Assembly (NCBI RefSeq): GCF_001858325.1
Contig: NZ_MBPP01000032.1
Location: 33,243-97,242 of the forward strand
Direction: 5' to 3'
Source of the DNA: Marinobacter sp. AC-23
Lineage (GTDB): Bacteria; Pseudomonadota; Gammaproteobacteria; Pseudomonadales; Oleiphilaceae
Length of the DNA stretch: 64,000 nucleotides
A program made the translations under genes and the position numbers. Positions 28,637-36,237 of this stretch are shown one piece after another (the stretch's first letter is position 1; each line of letters opens with the position of its first letter). The notes under the pieces are model-generated. The model ran no database searches, was not told the origin of the DNA, and saw only the letters and a program-made list of their open reading frames with translations.

Positions 28637-29776
28637 ATGACAAAGAACACCCGGTTCCCCGCAGTAAAACTATTTTCTGGCATCCTGATTCTGGGTTTAG
28701 CCAATGCTGCCAGCGCAGTTGAGATCAAAACAGATGACGCCAAGTTTGATATCTATGGCTTCGCTCGACTGAACGCGTCCTATGATATCAACGAAGATAT
28801 CAGCAAAAGCAATGGCACCCGTTCTGGCGATTTCAGTCAGATCAACACGGGAAGCGCGGAAGATAGCGAAGCATCTGGTTACTTCGGAGCCGATGCCGTG
28901 CAGTCCCGCCTGGGTGTTCGCACCACCATGGCCTCTGGCGTGCAAGTTACTGTAGAGGGTGATTTCCGGGGCGGTAGCAGCGGTGGCGAACTCCGCCTAC
29001 GTCATGCCTACGGCGAATACGGCAACTGGTTGATGGGGCGCACCTGGTCTAACTACAACAGCTTTGTCGGCAACACCTCTGTTCTGGAAATGGATGGCGT
29101 GGCAGGTCACGCCGGGCTCTACAGCAGAACGGCCCAGGTTCGTTACACCCGCGGCAATTTCTCGTTCGCCGTAGAAGATCCAAAATCCAAGATCCTGGAG
29201 CAAGACTCCAAAACCGGTTTGCCAACGCTAACAGCCCGTTACGAAGACAAGGTGGGCGCACTGAGCTTTGCTTCTGCTGCACTGATTCAGGAAGTCAGTT
29301 ACGACACCGGCGCCAAAGACCGCTCGTCGATTGGCTATGCTCTCTTTGGCGCGGCTAAATTCCAGGTGACCGATGCCGTCAGTATTCAAGGTAATGCCAA
29401 CTACACCGATGGTGCCAACGGCTATCTTTGGCGCTCTGGCACAAACTACTACGGTGAAGATGCCTATCTGAAGAACGACAGCATAGAAACCATTGTTGGT
29501 TACAGTGCCAACCTGGGCACCACCATCAAGATTGGCCCGGGTGCACTCAGCGCGGTATACGGCGTGGTAACCATGGACTGGGACGATGCAGTGGACGATG
29601 CTTTGAGCGTTGGTGATAAGCACGAACGCAATACCAACGCCTTTCTGACGTACAAGTGGAGCCCGGTGAAAAGCGTTATGCTGGGAGTAGAGTATGGACG
29701 CTACGAAGTGAAGAAAGTGAACGGCGATGATGGCGATGCCAATCGCTTGATGTTCGCTGCGCAATACAACTTCTGA
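28637..29776 (+). CDS. DcaP-like trimeric outer-membrane porin
   Basis: About 379 residues with a signal peptide (ending NAASA) followed by the DcaP-type start FDIYGFARLNASYDINED. It ends ...NRLMFAAQYNF, a beta-barrel C-terminus with terminal phenylalanine. DcaP proteins are outer-membrane channels first described in Acinetobacter for dicarboxylic acid uptake and typically carry negatively charged solutes. Location next to CoA-transferase, acyl-CoA dehydrogenase and FadB-like genes parallels the dca gene set. ATG 28637 is chosen from the signal peptide. Confidence 0.8.
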   Translation: MTKNTRFPAVKLFSGILILGLANAASAVEIKTDDAKFDIYGFARLNASYDINEDISKSNGTRSGDFSQINTGSAEDSEASGYFGADAVQSRLGVRTTMASGVQVTVEGDFRGGSSGGELRLRHAYGEYGNWLMGRTWSNYNSFVGNTSVLEMDGVAGHAGLYSRTAQVRYTRGNFSFAVEDPKSKILEQDSKTGLPTLTARYEDKVGALSFASAALIQEVSYDTGAKDRSSIGYALFGAAKFQVTDAVSIQGNANYTDGANGYLWRSGTNYYGEDAYLKNDSIETIVGYSANLGTTIKIGPGALSAVYGVVTMDWDDAVDDALSVGDKHERNTNAFLTYKWSPVKSVMLGVEYGRYEVKKVNGDDGDANRLMFAAQYNF

Positions 29777-29807
29777 TACCCCACTAGCTAACCCTTCGCT
29801 ACGATAG

Positions 29808-29840
29808 ACCAGGCAGCTAAACTCTCGCTGGCTGCCTGGT
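29808..29840. terminator. Terminator after the porin gene
   Basis: Perfect 10-bp arms ACCAGGCAGC / GCTGCCTGGT (29808-29817, 29831-29840) are followed by a T-rich stretch. It separates the porin gene from the convergent DUF302 gene. Confidence 0.75.
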
Positions 29841-29873
29841 TATTACCTTTTCCGTAACCTTCAGAACAGCGTG

Positions 29874-30329
29874 TCAGCGAGTTGCAGCCTTAGCAAAACC
29901 CGCCAGCGCGCTGCTCACTTTTTTCACAACCGCATCACAGCCTTCAATAGCATGCCTGGCCTTCAGGTACTCCGGATCGTTATAGCCCAGCCATACCTGG
30001 CCATTCTCGTCTTCCCATATCAGCGCCTTTTGCGGAAGATCTACCGCAACACTCTGCGCACACTGCATCAGAGGCGTACCTACCTTGGGGTTGCCAAAAA
30101 TCACGAGCTCGGTTGGCCGCAGATCCATACCTGCGGATTCAGCTCCCGCCGCGTGATCGATCCGGTTCATAATTTTCATACCCTTTTCGTTCAAGGCAGC
30201 TTCAAGTTTATCCGCTGTAGTCACTACGCTATGATTACTTTTAACGGCGATTAGTCCGTCTGCAGCCATAGCAAGGCCCGAACAAAGCGATAAAATGAGG
30301 GGTAAGGCAATCATCCTGAAAGCGCTCAT
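29874..30329 (-). CDS. Exported DUF302 protein
   Basis: A 151-residue protein with a cleavable signal peptide (LILSLCSGLAMA), then a single DUF302 domain with the hallmark LVIFGNPKVGTPLMQ and LIWEDENGQVWLGYNDP. The domain is a small homodimeric alpha/beta fold of unknown function found in many periplasmic proteins. It stands alone, divergent from the channel gene at 30518. Confidence 0.85.
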   Translation of the reverse strand: MSAFRMIALPLILSLCSGLAMAADGLIAVKSNHSVVTTADKLEAALNEKGMKIMNRIDHAAGAESAGMDLRPTELVIFGNPKVGTPLMQCAQSVAVDLPQKALIWEDENGQVWLGYNDPEYLKARHAIEGCDAVVKKVSSALAGFAKAATR

Positions 30330-30517
30330 GGAACGTGTCCTCTAATATGAAATGTGAATCTCATAATAGACTACTCAAGCCCTGCTGCGGGAGCCAGATA
30401 ACAAATCGGGAGTTTGTTCTGATCCATCTACGCGTTATTACGTATAAGAAACATGTCTCGCTATTAACCAAGACCGCCAACAAGGAGCGCAGCCCAGCCC
30501 ATGGGCCACAAACCGCT

Positions 30518-31585
30518 ATGCTTACACGAATTTTATCCTGTATTTTTCTACTCGCTCTGGGTATGTCCAGCCAGATTCATGCTCAGGAGCAGCCTTTAAA
30601 AGTCGGCATCACCAAGGTTCCACCTTTTGTAATGCAAACGGAAGATGGGCGCTGGGAAGGGATCAGCATCGACCTCTGGGAAGATGTTGCCGAGGGTATG
30701 GGGCGAGAGTTTGAATGGGTGCCCATGAGCTTTAATGAGCTTCTCGGCGCCGTTGAAAACGGTGATATCGACGTTGCTGTTGGCGCTCTGACCATGACAG
30801 CGGATCGGGAGGCTCTTTTTGATTTCACTCACCCCTTTTATCAGACAGGGCTATCTATTGCTGTACCACAGGTACCTGAACAAAGCCTGTTTGCCAGCCT
30901 GAAGGCCTTTGTTAGTTGGCAGTTCCTAAGCGCAGTTCTCGCACTGGGCGCACTGCTGTTGGTCGTGGGCTTCTTATTGTGGCTGGTTGAACGGCGCCGC
31001 AACCCAGAACAGTTCGGAGGCTCCGCAGCCGAGGGTATCGGCTCCAGCTTTTGGTGGGCCGCCGTCACTATGACCACAGTTGGCTACGGTGACAAAGCGC
31101 CCGTATCGCTTGCGGGCCGGCTAATCGGTCTGATCTGGATGTTCGCGGGCTTGATCATGGTCGCCAGCTTCACCGCTGCGATTACCACCTCGCTGACCGT
31201 AAGCAACCTGCGCACTGGCATTCAAGGCACGAGTGACCTGCCAGGTAAGGTCATTGCAACGATTTCCAACACGGCAAGCCAGCGCTACCTTGAAGATGAG
31301 AGGATCCGTTACCAGACGTATCCGGATCTCACATCGGCCATGGAGTCGGTAATCAATGGCAAAACAGACGCCATCGTGTACGACCGCGCCCTGATGCAGT
31401 ATCGAAACCTGCAGTTGGGCAAGCAAAAGCTCACGGTACTTCCCGGTGTATTTGCGCAGCAGCTATACGCCTTGGCACTGCCAGACGCCAGCCCGCTTCG
31501 GGCACAGATCTCGCAACAGATTCTTCGGGTGACTGAAGACGACAGCTGGGCGGGTATCCGGGCGACCTATCTGGGCAAGGACTAA
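30518..31585 (+). CDS. Prokaryotic ionotropic glutamate-receptor-like potassium channel (GluR0 type)
   Basis: A 355-residue protein: signal peptide (1-22), first half of a type 3 periplasmic ligand-binding domain (about 25-118), membrane helix (135-156), a pore loop with the potassium selectivity filter TVGYGD at 187-192, a second membrane helix (201-224), then the other half of the binding domain (about 235-350). This split arrangement is that of cyanobacterial GluR0. It should open a potassium pore on binding a periplasmic ligand, probably an amino acid. It is monocistronic, with a hairpin immediately after the stop. Confidence 0.88.
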   Translation: MLTRILSCIFLLALGMSSQIHAQEQPLKVGITKVPPFVMQTEDGRWEGISIDLWEDVAEGMGREFEWVPMSFNELLGAVENGDIDVAVGALTMTADREALFDFTHPFYQTGLSIAVPQVPEQSLFASLKAFVSWQFLSAVLALGALLLVVGFLLWLVERRRNPEQFGGSAAEGIGSSFWWAAVTMTTVGYGDKAPVSLAGRLIGLIWMFAGLIMVASFTAAITTSLTVSNLRTGIQGTSDLPGKVIATISNTASQRYLEDERIRYQTYPDLTSAMESVINGKTDAIVYDRALMQYRNLQLGKQKLTVLPGVFAQQLYALALPDASPLRAQISQQILRVTEDDSWAGIRATYLGKD

Positions 31586-31591
31586 ACCTTT

Positions 31592-31616
31592 AGGGGCGCA
31601 GCCAGGCTGCGCCCCT
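31592..31616. terminator. Bidirectional hairpin after the channel gene
   Basis: AGGGGCGCAGCC and its exact complement flank a single A, so the real loop opens inner pairs. It lies 7 bp from the channel stop and 9 bp from the stop of the convergent monooxygenase gene. Confidence 0.7.
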
Positions 31617-31624
31617 GGCGTTGC

Positions 31625-33151
31625 TCATGAGCCAAATAGAGCCGAGCGCAAAGGCCGGAGAAAACCACGCGGCTCGTTTCGACGGGCCTTGGATTTCCTG
31701 CCATCGAACTCTATGTAGCCATCTTCAATCGGATCAAACCGCAAAACTTTCACGTCTTCCAGATAGTTCTGCGAAGCTTTCCAGGGGCCGTGAGTGCCTT
31801 GGCGCGGCAGGCGATCCGCCGCACGCTTGATGTAACCCGCGTCCAGTGACCCCATTACCGTATCCTCGCCGAGGCTATTCTCGCTGTCTTTGGCGACCGC
31901 CACGCGCAGCCCGTGCCGATCCATATGGTTGATCAGGCGGCACATGTATTCGCTGGCAATATCCGCTTTCAGGGTCCAGGAGATATTAGTGTAACCAAAG
32001 ATCATACCCGCGTTGGGTACGCCTTCGACCATCACGTTTTTGTAGACAACCTTGTCCTTCAGAACCACTTCCTGACCATCCACCTTCGGCTTGATGCCCC
32101 CAAGCATCTGAATATCCAAGCCAGTGGCAGGAACGATAATGTCCGCATCCAGGTGCTCACCAGACTTCAAGCGAATACCGGTTTCGGTGAAGCGCTCAAT
32201 ATGATCGGTTGCGATGGACGCCCTGCCGGCTTTCAATGCGCCGAACAGGTCGCCGTCTTTCACCACGCACAGGCGCTGATCCCAGGGGTCATAGACTGGC
32301 GTAAAATGGCGCATATCAGTTTGATCACCCACCTGGCGCTTAATAATGCCAAGAAACAGACGGCGCATGGCTTTTGGGCTCTTGCGAGAGCGCTGATAAA
32401 GAAACCGGGAGATCGTAATATTACGCGCCCGGGTCAGCCGGTAAGCAGCCTTGGCGGGCAGCACCTTCTGCAGGCCGAGTGTGACTTTGTCTGTCGACGG
32501 CAGGGGCATCAGATAAGTCGGTGAGCGTTGCAGCATGGTTACGTGGCCAGCCTTCTCCGCCATGGTAGGCACCAAAGTTATCGCGGTTGCCCCACTGCCA
32601 ATCACCACCACTTTCTTACCGGTATATTCCAAACCCTCCGGCCAATGCTGCGGATGTACCACCTGGCCTTTGAAATCCGCTTCGCCGGGAAAATCCGGCT
32701 TATAGCCCTGATCGTAGTTGTAGTAGCCAGTGCAGCCAACTATAAAGCTGGCCGTATAGTGTTCGCTTTTACCGGTCGCTTCATTCACGGCTGTCAGTTT
32801 CCAGCACTTATCAATGCTGGACCAATCTGCCGTTTTTACAGCAAGGCCATAGCGAATATGCCGTTCAACGTCGTTTTCTTTGGCGGTTTCACTCACGTAG
32901 TTTTTGATGGACGCACCATCCGCCAGCACCTTGCCACCGGTCCACGGGCGAAAGTTGTAGCCAAAGGTAAACATGTCAGAGTCAGACCGAATTCCCGGGT
33001 AGCGGAACAAGTCCCAGGTACCACCAAGGGACTGACGCCGTTCCAGGATGGCAAAGGACTTGCCCGGGCACTCCCGCTTCAAATGGCAGGCCATACCAAT
33101 GCCCGACACCCCGGCTCCGATGATTAGTACGTCAAAATGCTGTTCGCTCAT
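31625..33151 (-). CDS. Flavin-containing monooxygenase, Baeyer-Villiger type
   Basis: A 508-residue FAD/NADPH enzyme. The FAD motif IGAGVSGIGMACHL is near residue 11. The Baeyer-Villiger fingerprint F-x-G-x3-H-x3-W-P is matched by FKGQVVHPQHWP near residue 160. The NADPH motif VIGSGATAITL follows near residue 182. It would insert oxygen next to a ketone to give an ester. A hydrolase gene lies directly upstream in the same direction, and could cleave such an ester; this pairing is known in subterminal alkane/ketone degradation but is inference here. Confidence 0.9.
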   Translation of the reverse strand: MSEQHFDVLIIGAGVSGIGMACHLKRECPGKSFAILERRQSLGGTWDLFRYPGIRSDSDMFTFGYNFRPWTGGKVLADGASIKNYVSETAKENDVERHIRYGLAVKTADWSSIDKCWKLTAVNEATGKSEHYTASFIVGCTGYYNYDQGYKPDFPGEADFKGQVVHPQHWPEGLEYTGKKVVVIGSGATAITLVPTMAEKAGHVTMLQRSPTYLMPLPSTDKVTLGLQKVLPAKAAYRLTRARNITISRFLYQRSRKSPKAMRRLFLGIIKRQVGDQTDMRHFTPVYDPWDQRLCVVKDGDLFGALKAGRASIATDHIERFTETGIRLKSGEHLDADIIVPATGLDIQMLGGIKPKVDGQEVVLKDKVVYKNVMVEGVPNAGMIFGYTNISWTLKADIASEYMCRLINHMDRHGLRVAVAKDSENSLGEDTVMGSLDAGYIKRAADRLPRQGTHGPWKASQNYLEDVKVLRFDPIEDGYIEFDGRKSKARRNEPRGFLRPLRSALFGS

Positions 33152-33245
33152 AACCCGCCTCTCGAATCCACTGTCGTTATTATGCTAACGCGTTGGGAAT
33201 CAAGATAGCGCAGCCGGGTATCGTGGGAAATTGGCCTGCACGGTC

Positions 33246-33974
33246 TCAGGCGACTGTTGTTTGGGCCAGTTTGCGAATAGCCGCAGCAGAGTGTTCTGCC
33301 CATAGTCGATAGGCGTCCAGGCCAGGATGAAAGCCGTCTGCAGCCATAAAACCCGGTTCCAGGGGGAAAGAAACGCAAAGATATTCCAGGCTATCCTCCC
33401 CATAAGCCCCGTCGTTGCAAAGGTTTTCCATCAACGTGTTCAGCTGCCTGGCCCGCATACCCAGATACCAGCGCAGAGGCTGCGGCAACGCTGGAAAAAG
33501 GTGCATTGGGGGAATGGCAGTAAAAAGAACGCGGGTGGCGCCCATGCTATTTATTAACCGATCTGACAGCTCATTCAGAACCGATAGCCATTGGCCAGTG
33601 CTGGTGCGGCCAGTTACATCGTTAACACCTAAGGACACGAGTACGACGTCGTAGTGAGCTTTCGGTGCTGCGCCGAGGGCGGCCAGAACCTCCGCCGCCG
33701 TGCGGCCGGTTTCAGCCAGCAAACCCCAAGTCACACAATAATCCTTGGCCAGCTCCCGAACCAACTGGCCCGCCAGCGCATCCTGCTGGTTGCTTACACC
33801 CACACCCGCAGCGGCGGAATCACCCAGGATTAGCAACCGAAGTTCCGGCCCATTCCCAGCGGTGCCCTGGCGCTCGCCCTCGGGTTCTGGCAAACGCGGC
33901 GTGACCCGGCGCACATAACGCCCCTGGCAAATAAGAACCGGCGCCAGCGCAAGCGTCGACAACGGGTACAACAT
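33246..33974 (-). CDS. SGNH/GDSL-family hydrolase
   Basis: This 242-residue protein has an N-terminal hydrophobic segment (likely signal peptide or anchor) and the SGNH blocks: GDSAAAG near residue 51 (nucleophile serine), the Gly block at GRTAAEV, SLGVNDVTG with the oxyanion Asn, and DGFHPG with catalytic Asp and His. It probably hydrolyses an ester or acyl group at or beyond the inner membrane. It sits between EncFtn and the monooxygenase genes on the same strand. Confidence 0.88.
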   Translation of the reverse strand: MLYPLSTLALAPVLICQGRYVRRVTPRLPEPEGERQGTAGNGPELRLLILGDSAAAGVGVSNQQDALAGQLVRELAKDYCVTWGLLAETGRTAAEVLAALGAAPKAHYDVVLVSLGVNDVTGRTSTGQWLSVLNELSDRLINSMGATRVLFTAIPPMHLFPALPQPLRWYLGMRARQLNTLMENLCNDGAYGEDSLEYLCVSFPLEPGFMAADGFHPGLDAYRLWAEHSAAAIRKLAQTTVA

Positions 33975-33989
33975 TGTGTTTACGCTCAG

Positions 33990-34280
33990 TCAGTCGTGGT
34001 GGCCAATTGGGCCTTCGGTGAACAGGAATTCCCGCAGGTGCTTGTCCATAATAGGATCCTTGCGGCGAATCCATTCCAACACCATAGCCGCGTGTTCCTT
34101 TTCCTCATCGCGATTGTGCTCAAGAATCGCTTTCAGCTCGGGATCTTTGCAGGCATCCACACGCTGGTTGTACCAGTCTACCGCTTCAAACTCCTCCATC
34201 AGAGAGCTAACGGCACGGTGCATATCGCGGGTGTCATCGGTCAATTCGCCTACCGGCTCGTGGTAACTGTCGTTCGCCAT
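33990..34280 (-). CDS. Encapsulated-ferritin-like (EncFtn) protein
   Basis: The 96-residue protein closely resembles Rhodospirillum rubrum EncFtn as I recall it: THEP-like N-terminus, MEEFEAVDWYNQRVDA, HNRDEEKEHAAM and FLFTEGPI. The ferroxidase ligands are conserved (Glu30, Glu60 and His63 here, equivalent to Glu32, Glu62 and His65), as are Trp36 and Tyr37. EncFtn assembles as a ring of two-helix subunits and oxidises iron. The usual C-terminal cargo peptide for encapsulin is missing: the protein ends a few residues after TEGPI. No encapsulin gene is adjacent. Confidence 0.88.
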   Translation of the reverse strand: MANDSYHEPVGELTDDTRDMHRAVSSLMEEFEAVDWYNQRVDACKDPELKAILEHNRDEEKEHAAMVLEWIRRKDPIMDKHLREFLFTEGPIGHHD

Positions 34281-34438
34281 AAAAACATCCTTTATCTGTT
34301 GGTTATCGGGGTATTTTTAGCACAGTGGCACACTTTGACAATAGCCCATAACGCACGGCTTAAACACTCTGGTTTCGTTTGAACCGCTGCACAAGCTATG
34401 GCAAAGTCAGGTGCCAAGCCGATCCAGGTATGCACTCC

Positions 34439-35485
34439 ATGAAAACCGTTTTCTCACCACTGCACAGCCGCCGCTCCGTAAAAACCGAGCTGGATGGCGG
34501 CATTCTGATCGAACCCCATGAAAAACCATCCCGGGCGGAAACCATTCTGGCTCGAGTGAAATCACAAACCCTGGGTGACGTGATTGAACCTGAAGAGTTT
34601 GGCCTGAAACCCGTAAAGCGTGTACATACATCAGATTATGTGGAGTTTCTTGAGCACTGCTGGTCCGACTGGGTGGCCGAAGGCAAGCCGGGGGAGGCCA
34701 TTCCCGCTGTCTGGTGTGGCCGTGGCATGCGGCCCCGTATGCCCAAAGACATAGACGGTCGCCTGGGCTACTTCAGCTTTGCGGCTGAGACCTCCATTTC
34801 TGATGGCACCTGGGAAGCGGCCTGCGCCTCTGCCAACGTGGCGCTTACGGCCCAAAAACTGGTAGCCAATGGCGAACGGGCCGCCTTTGCCCTGTGTCGC
34901 CCGCCCGGCCATCACGCCCATGCCGATCTTTTCGGCGGCTACTGTTTCTTCAACAACGCTGCCATTGCTGCGCAGGCGTTTCGTGATCAAGGCTACGAAC
35001 GGGTTGCCATCCTTGATGTGGACTTTCACCACGGCAACGGCACTCAAGCCATTTTCTACAATCGAAGTGATGTACTGACCATCAGCCTGCACGGGGATCC
35101 AGATTTGGTATTCCCGCACTTTCTTGGTTTTGAAGATGAAATCGGTGAAGGCGAAGGAGAAGGCTACAACCTCAACATTATTTATCCTCCGGGAACGCCT
35201 TACAGCGAGTGGAGCAAAGGGCTTGAGACCGCCTGTCTGCGCATTGCAGAATTCCACCCAGGCGCTTTGGTTATTGCCTTGGGCGTAGACACTTTTGAGG
35301 AGGATCCCATTTCATTCTTTAAGCTGAAATCGACGGATTATTTGTCTCTGGGCAAGCGTATTGAACAGCTCGGGCTGCCTACGGTGTTCACCATGGAAGG
35401 CGGTTACGACGTCGATGCCATTGGCGTCAATGCCGTAAATGTGATGCAAGGATTCGAAGGGAAAGTATCAAACGAAGAGCTTTGA
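34439..35485 (+). CDS. Histone-deacetylase-family amidohydrolase, acetylpolyamine deacetylase-like
   Basis: About 348 residues with all family catalytic residues: tandem histidines in RPPGHHAHADLFGGYCFFNN, zinc ligands in LDVDFHHGNGTQ and in ALGVDTFEEDP, and the transition-state tyrosine in EGGYDVDA. The opening MKTVFSPLHSRR resembles bacterial acetylpolyamine amidohydrolases, so deacetylation of acetyl-putrescine-type amines in the cytoplasm is the best guess. It is divergent from the EncFtn gene. An in-frame ATG at 34430 is an alternative start. Confidence 0.85.
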   Translation: MKTVFSPLHSRRSVKTELDGGILIEPHEKPSRAETILARVKSQTLGDVIEPEEFGLKPVKRVHTSDYVEFLEHCWSDWVAEGKPGEAIPAVWCGRGMRPRMPKDIDGRLGYFSFAAETSISDGTWEAACASANVALTAQKLVANGERAAFALCRPPGHHAHADLFGGYCFFNNAAIAAQAFRDQGYERVAILDVDFHHGNGTQAIFYNRSDVLTISLHGDPDLVFPHFLGFEDEIGEGEGEGYNLNIIYPPGTPYSEWSKGLETACLRIAEFHPGALVIALGVDTFEEDPISFFKLKSTDYLSLGKRIEQLGLPTVFTMEGGYDVDAIGVNAVNVMQGFEGKVSNEEL

Positions 35486-35519
35486 CAGCAAAAAATAGAA
35501 GATAAGGGATAACAACTAC

Positions 35520-35534
35520 TAGACGACCGGTCTA
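35520..35534. promoter_or_regulatory. TetR operator ahead of the tetR gene
   Basis: TAGAC-GACCG-GTCTA has perfect inverted arms. The identical 15-mer, plus two more shared bases on its left, occurs at 36188-36202 ahead of the alcohol dehydrogenase gene. Placement 21 bp before the tetR start fits autorepression. Confidence 0.75.
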
Positions 35535-35554
35535 ATCATCTTTATCATTGCGCC

Positions 35555-36136
35555 ATGAATCGACATCAAGACACCTGCCAACACCTACTGACCACTGGTC
35601 GCGAAATTCTCGCGATGCAAGGCTTCAGCTCGGTTGGATTGAGCACTATTCTCCAACAGGCGGGTGTGCCGAAAGGCTCGTTTTATCACTACTTTCGGTC
35701 GAAAGAGAGTTTTGGCCAAGCGGTGCTGGAAGATTATTTTGTCGGTTACATGGAAAACCTGAGCGAACGCTTCAGTGATAGCAGCCAACCAGCACTGGAT
35801 CGACTGATGAGCTACTGGAGCAATTGGCAGCAACAGTACTGTGGCCCTGCAGGCCTTAAGGACTGCTTAGTGGTTAAGCTCAGCGCGGAAGTGGCCGATT
35901 TGTCAGAAGCCATGCGCCTGACACTCAAGGATGGTACTGGCCAGATTATCGGCGGTATCACCCAGTGCGTTGAGGCTGCGATTGCAGAAGGCTCCATCCG
36001 CGACCAGAACGCCCGGCAACTGGCCACCAGCCTGTACCAACTTTGGCTGGGTGCAAGTTTGTTAACCAAACTGCATCGGGACGATAAGCACATGGCGTAC
36101 GCCATGGCTTGCACCAAGACACTGATCACACACTAA
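35555..36136 (+). CDS. TetR-family repressor (NemR-like)
   Basis: A 193-residue TetR protein. The N-terminal helix-turn-helix is LQAGVPKGSFYHYFRSKESFG-like (residues 30-55), followed by an all-helical ligand domain. Two cysteines, in GPAGLKDCLVV and ITQCVEA, occur in the ligand domain; NemR-type repressors use a cysteine to sense reactive electrophiles, which would suit an aldehyde reductase target. Identical operators precede this gene and the dehydrogenase downstream. Confidence 0.9.
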   Translation: MNRHQDTCQHLLTTGREILAMQGFSSVGLSTILQQAGVPKGSFYHYFRSKESFGQAVLEDYFVGYMENLSERFSDSSQPALDRLMSYWSNWQQQYCGPAGLKDCLVVKLSAEVADLSEAMRLTLKDGTGQIIGGITQCVEAAIAEGSIRDQNARQLATSLYQLWLGASLLTKLHRDDKHMAYAMACTKTLITH

Positions 36137-36187
36137 AACGTAATGTATGAGCCACGGGCGCAAGGCCTTATTTTTTCGCTTAAAAAC

Positions 36188-36202
36188 TAGACGACCGGTC
36201 TA
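36188..36202. promoter_or_regulatory. TetR operator ahead of the alcohol dehydrogenase gene
   Basis: Exact copy of the 15-base palindromic site at 35520, here 36 bp upstream of the GTG start. The pair ties the dehydrogenase to the adjacent TetR protein. Confidence 0.75.
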
Positions 36203-36237
36203 TTTTAAACTTACAGACTAAACACCAAGGATTCCAC

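Noticed and set aside
31913..33127. Two long frames antisense to the Baeyer-Villiger monooxygenase gene
   Set aside because: They mirror the codon structure of the conserved monooxygenase and have no start signals or domains.
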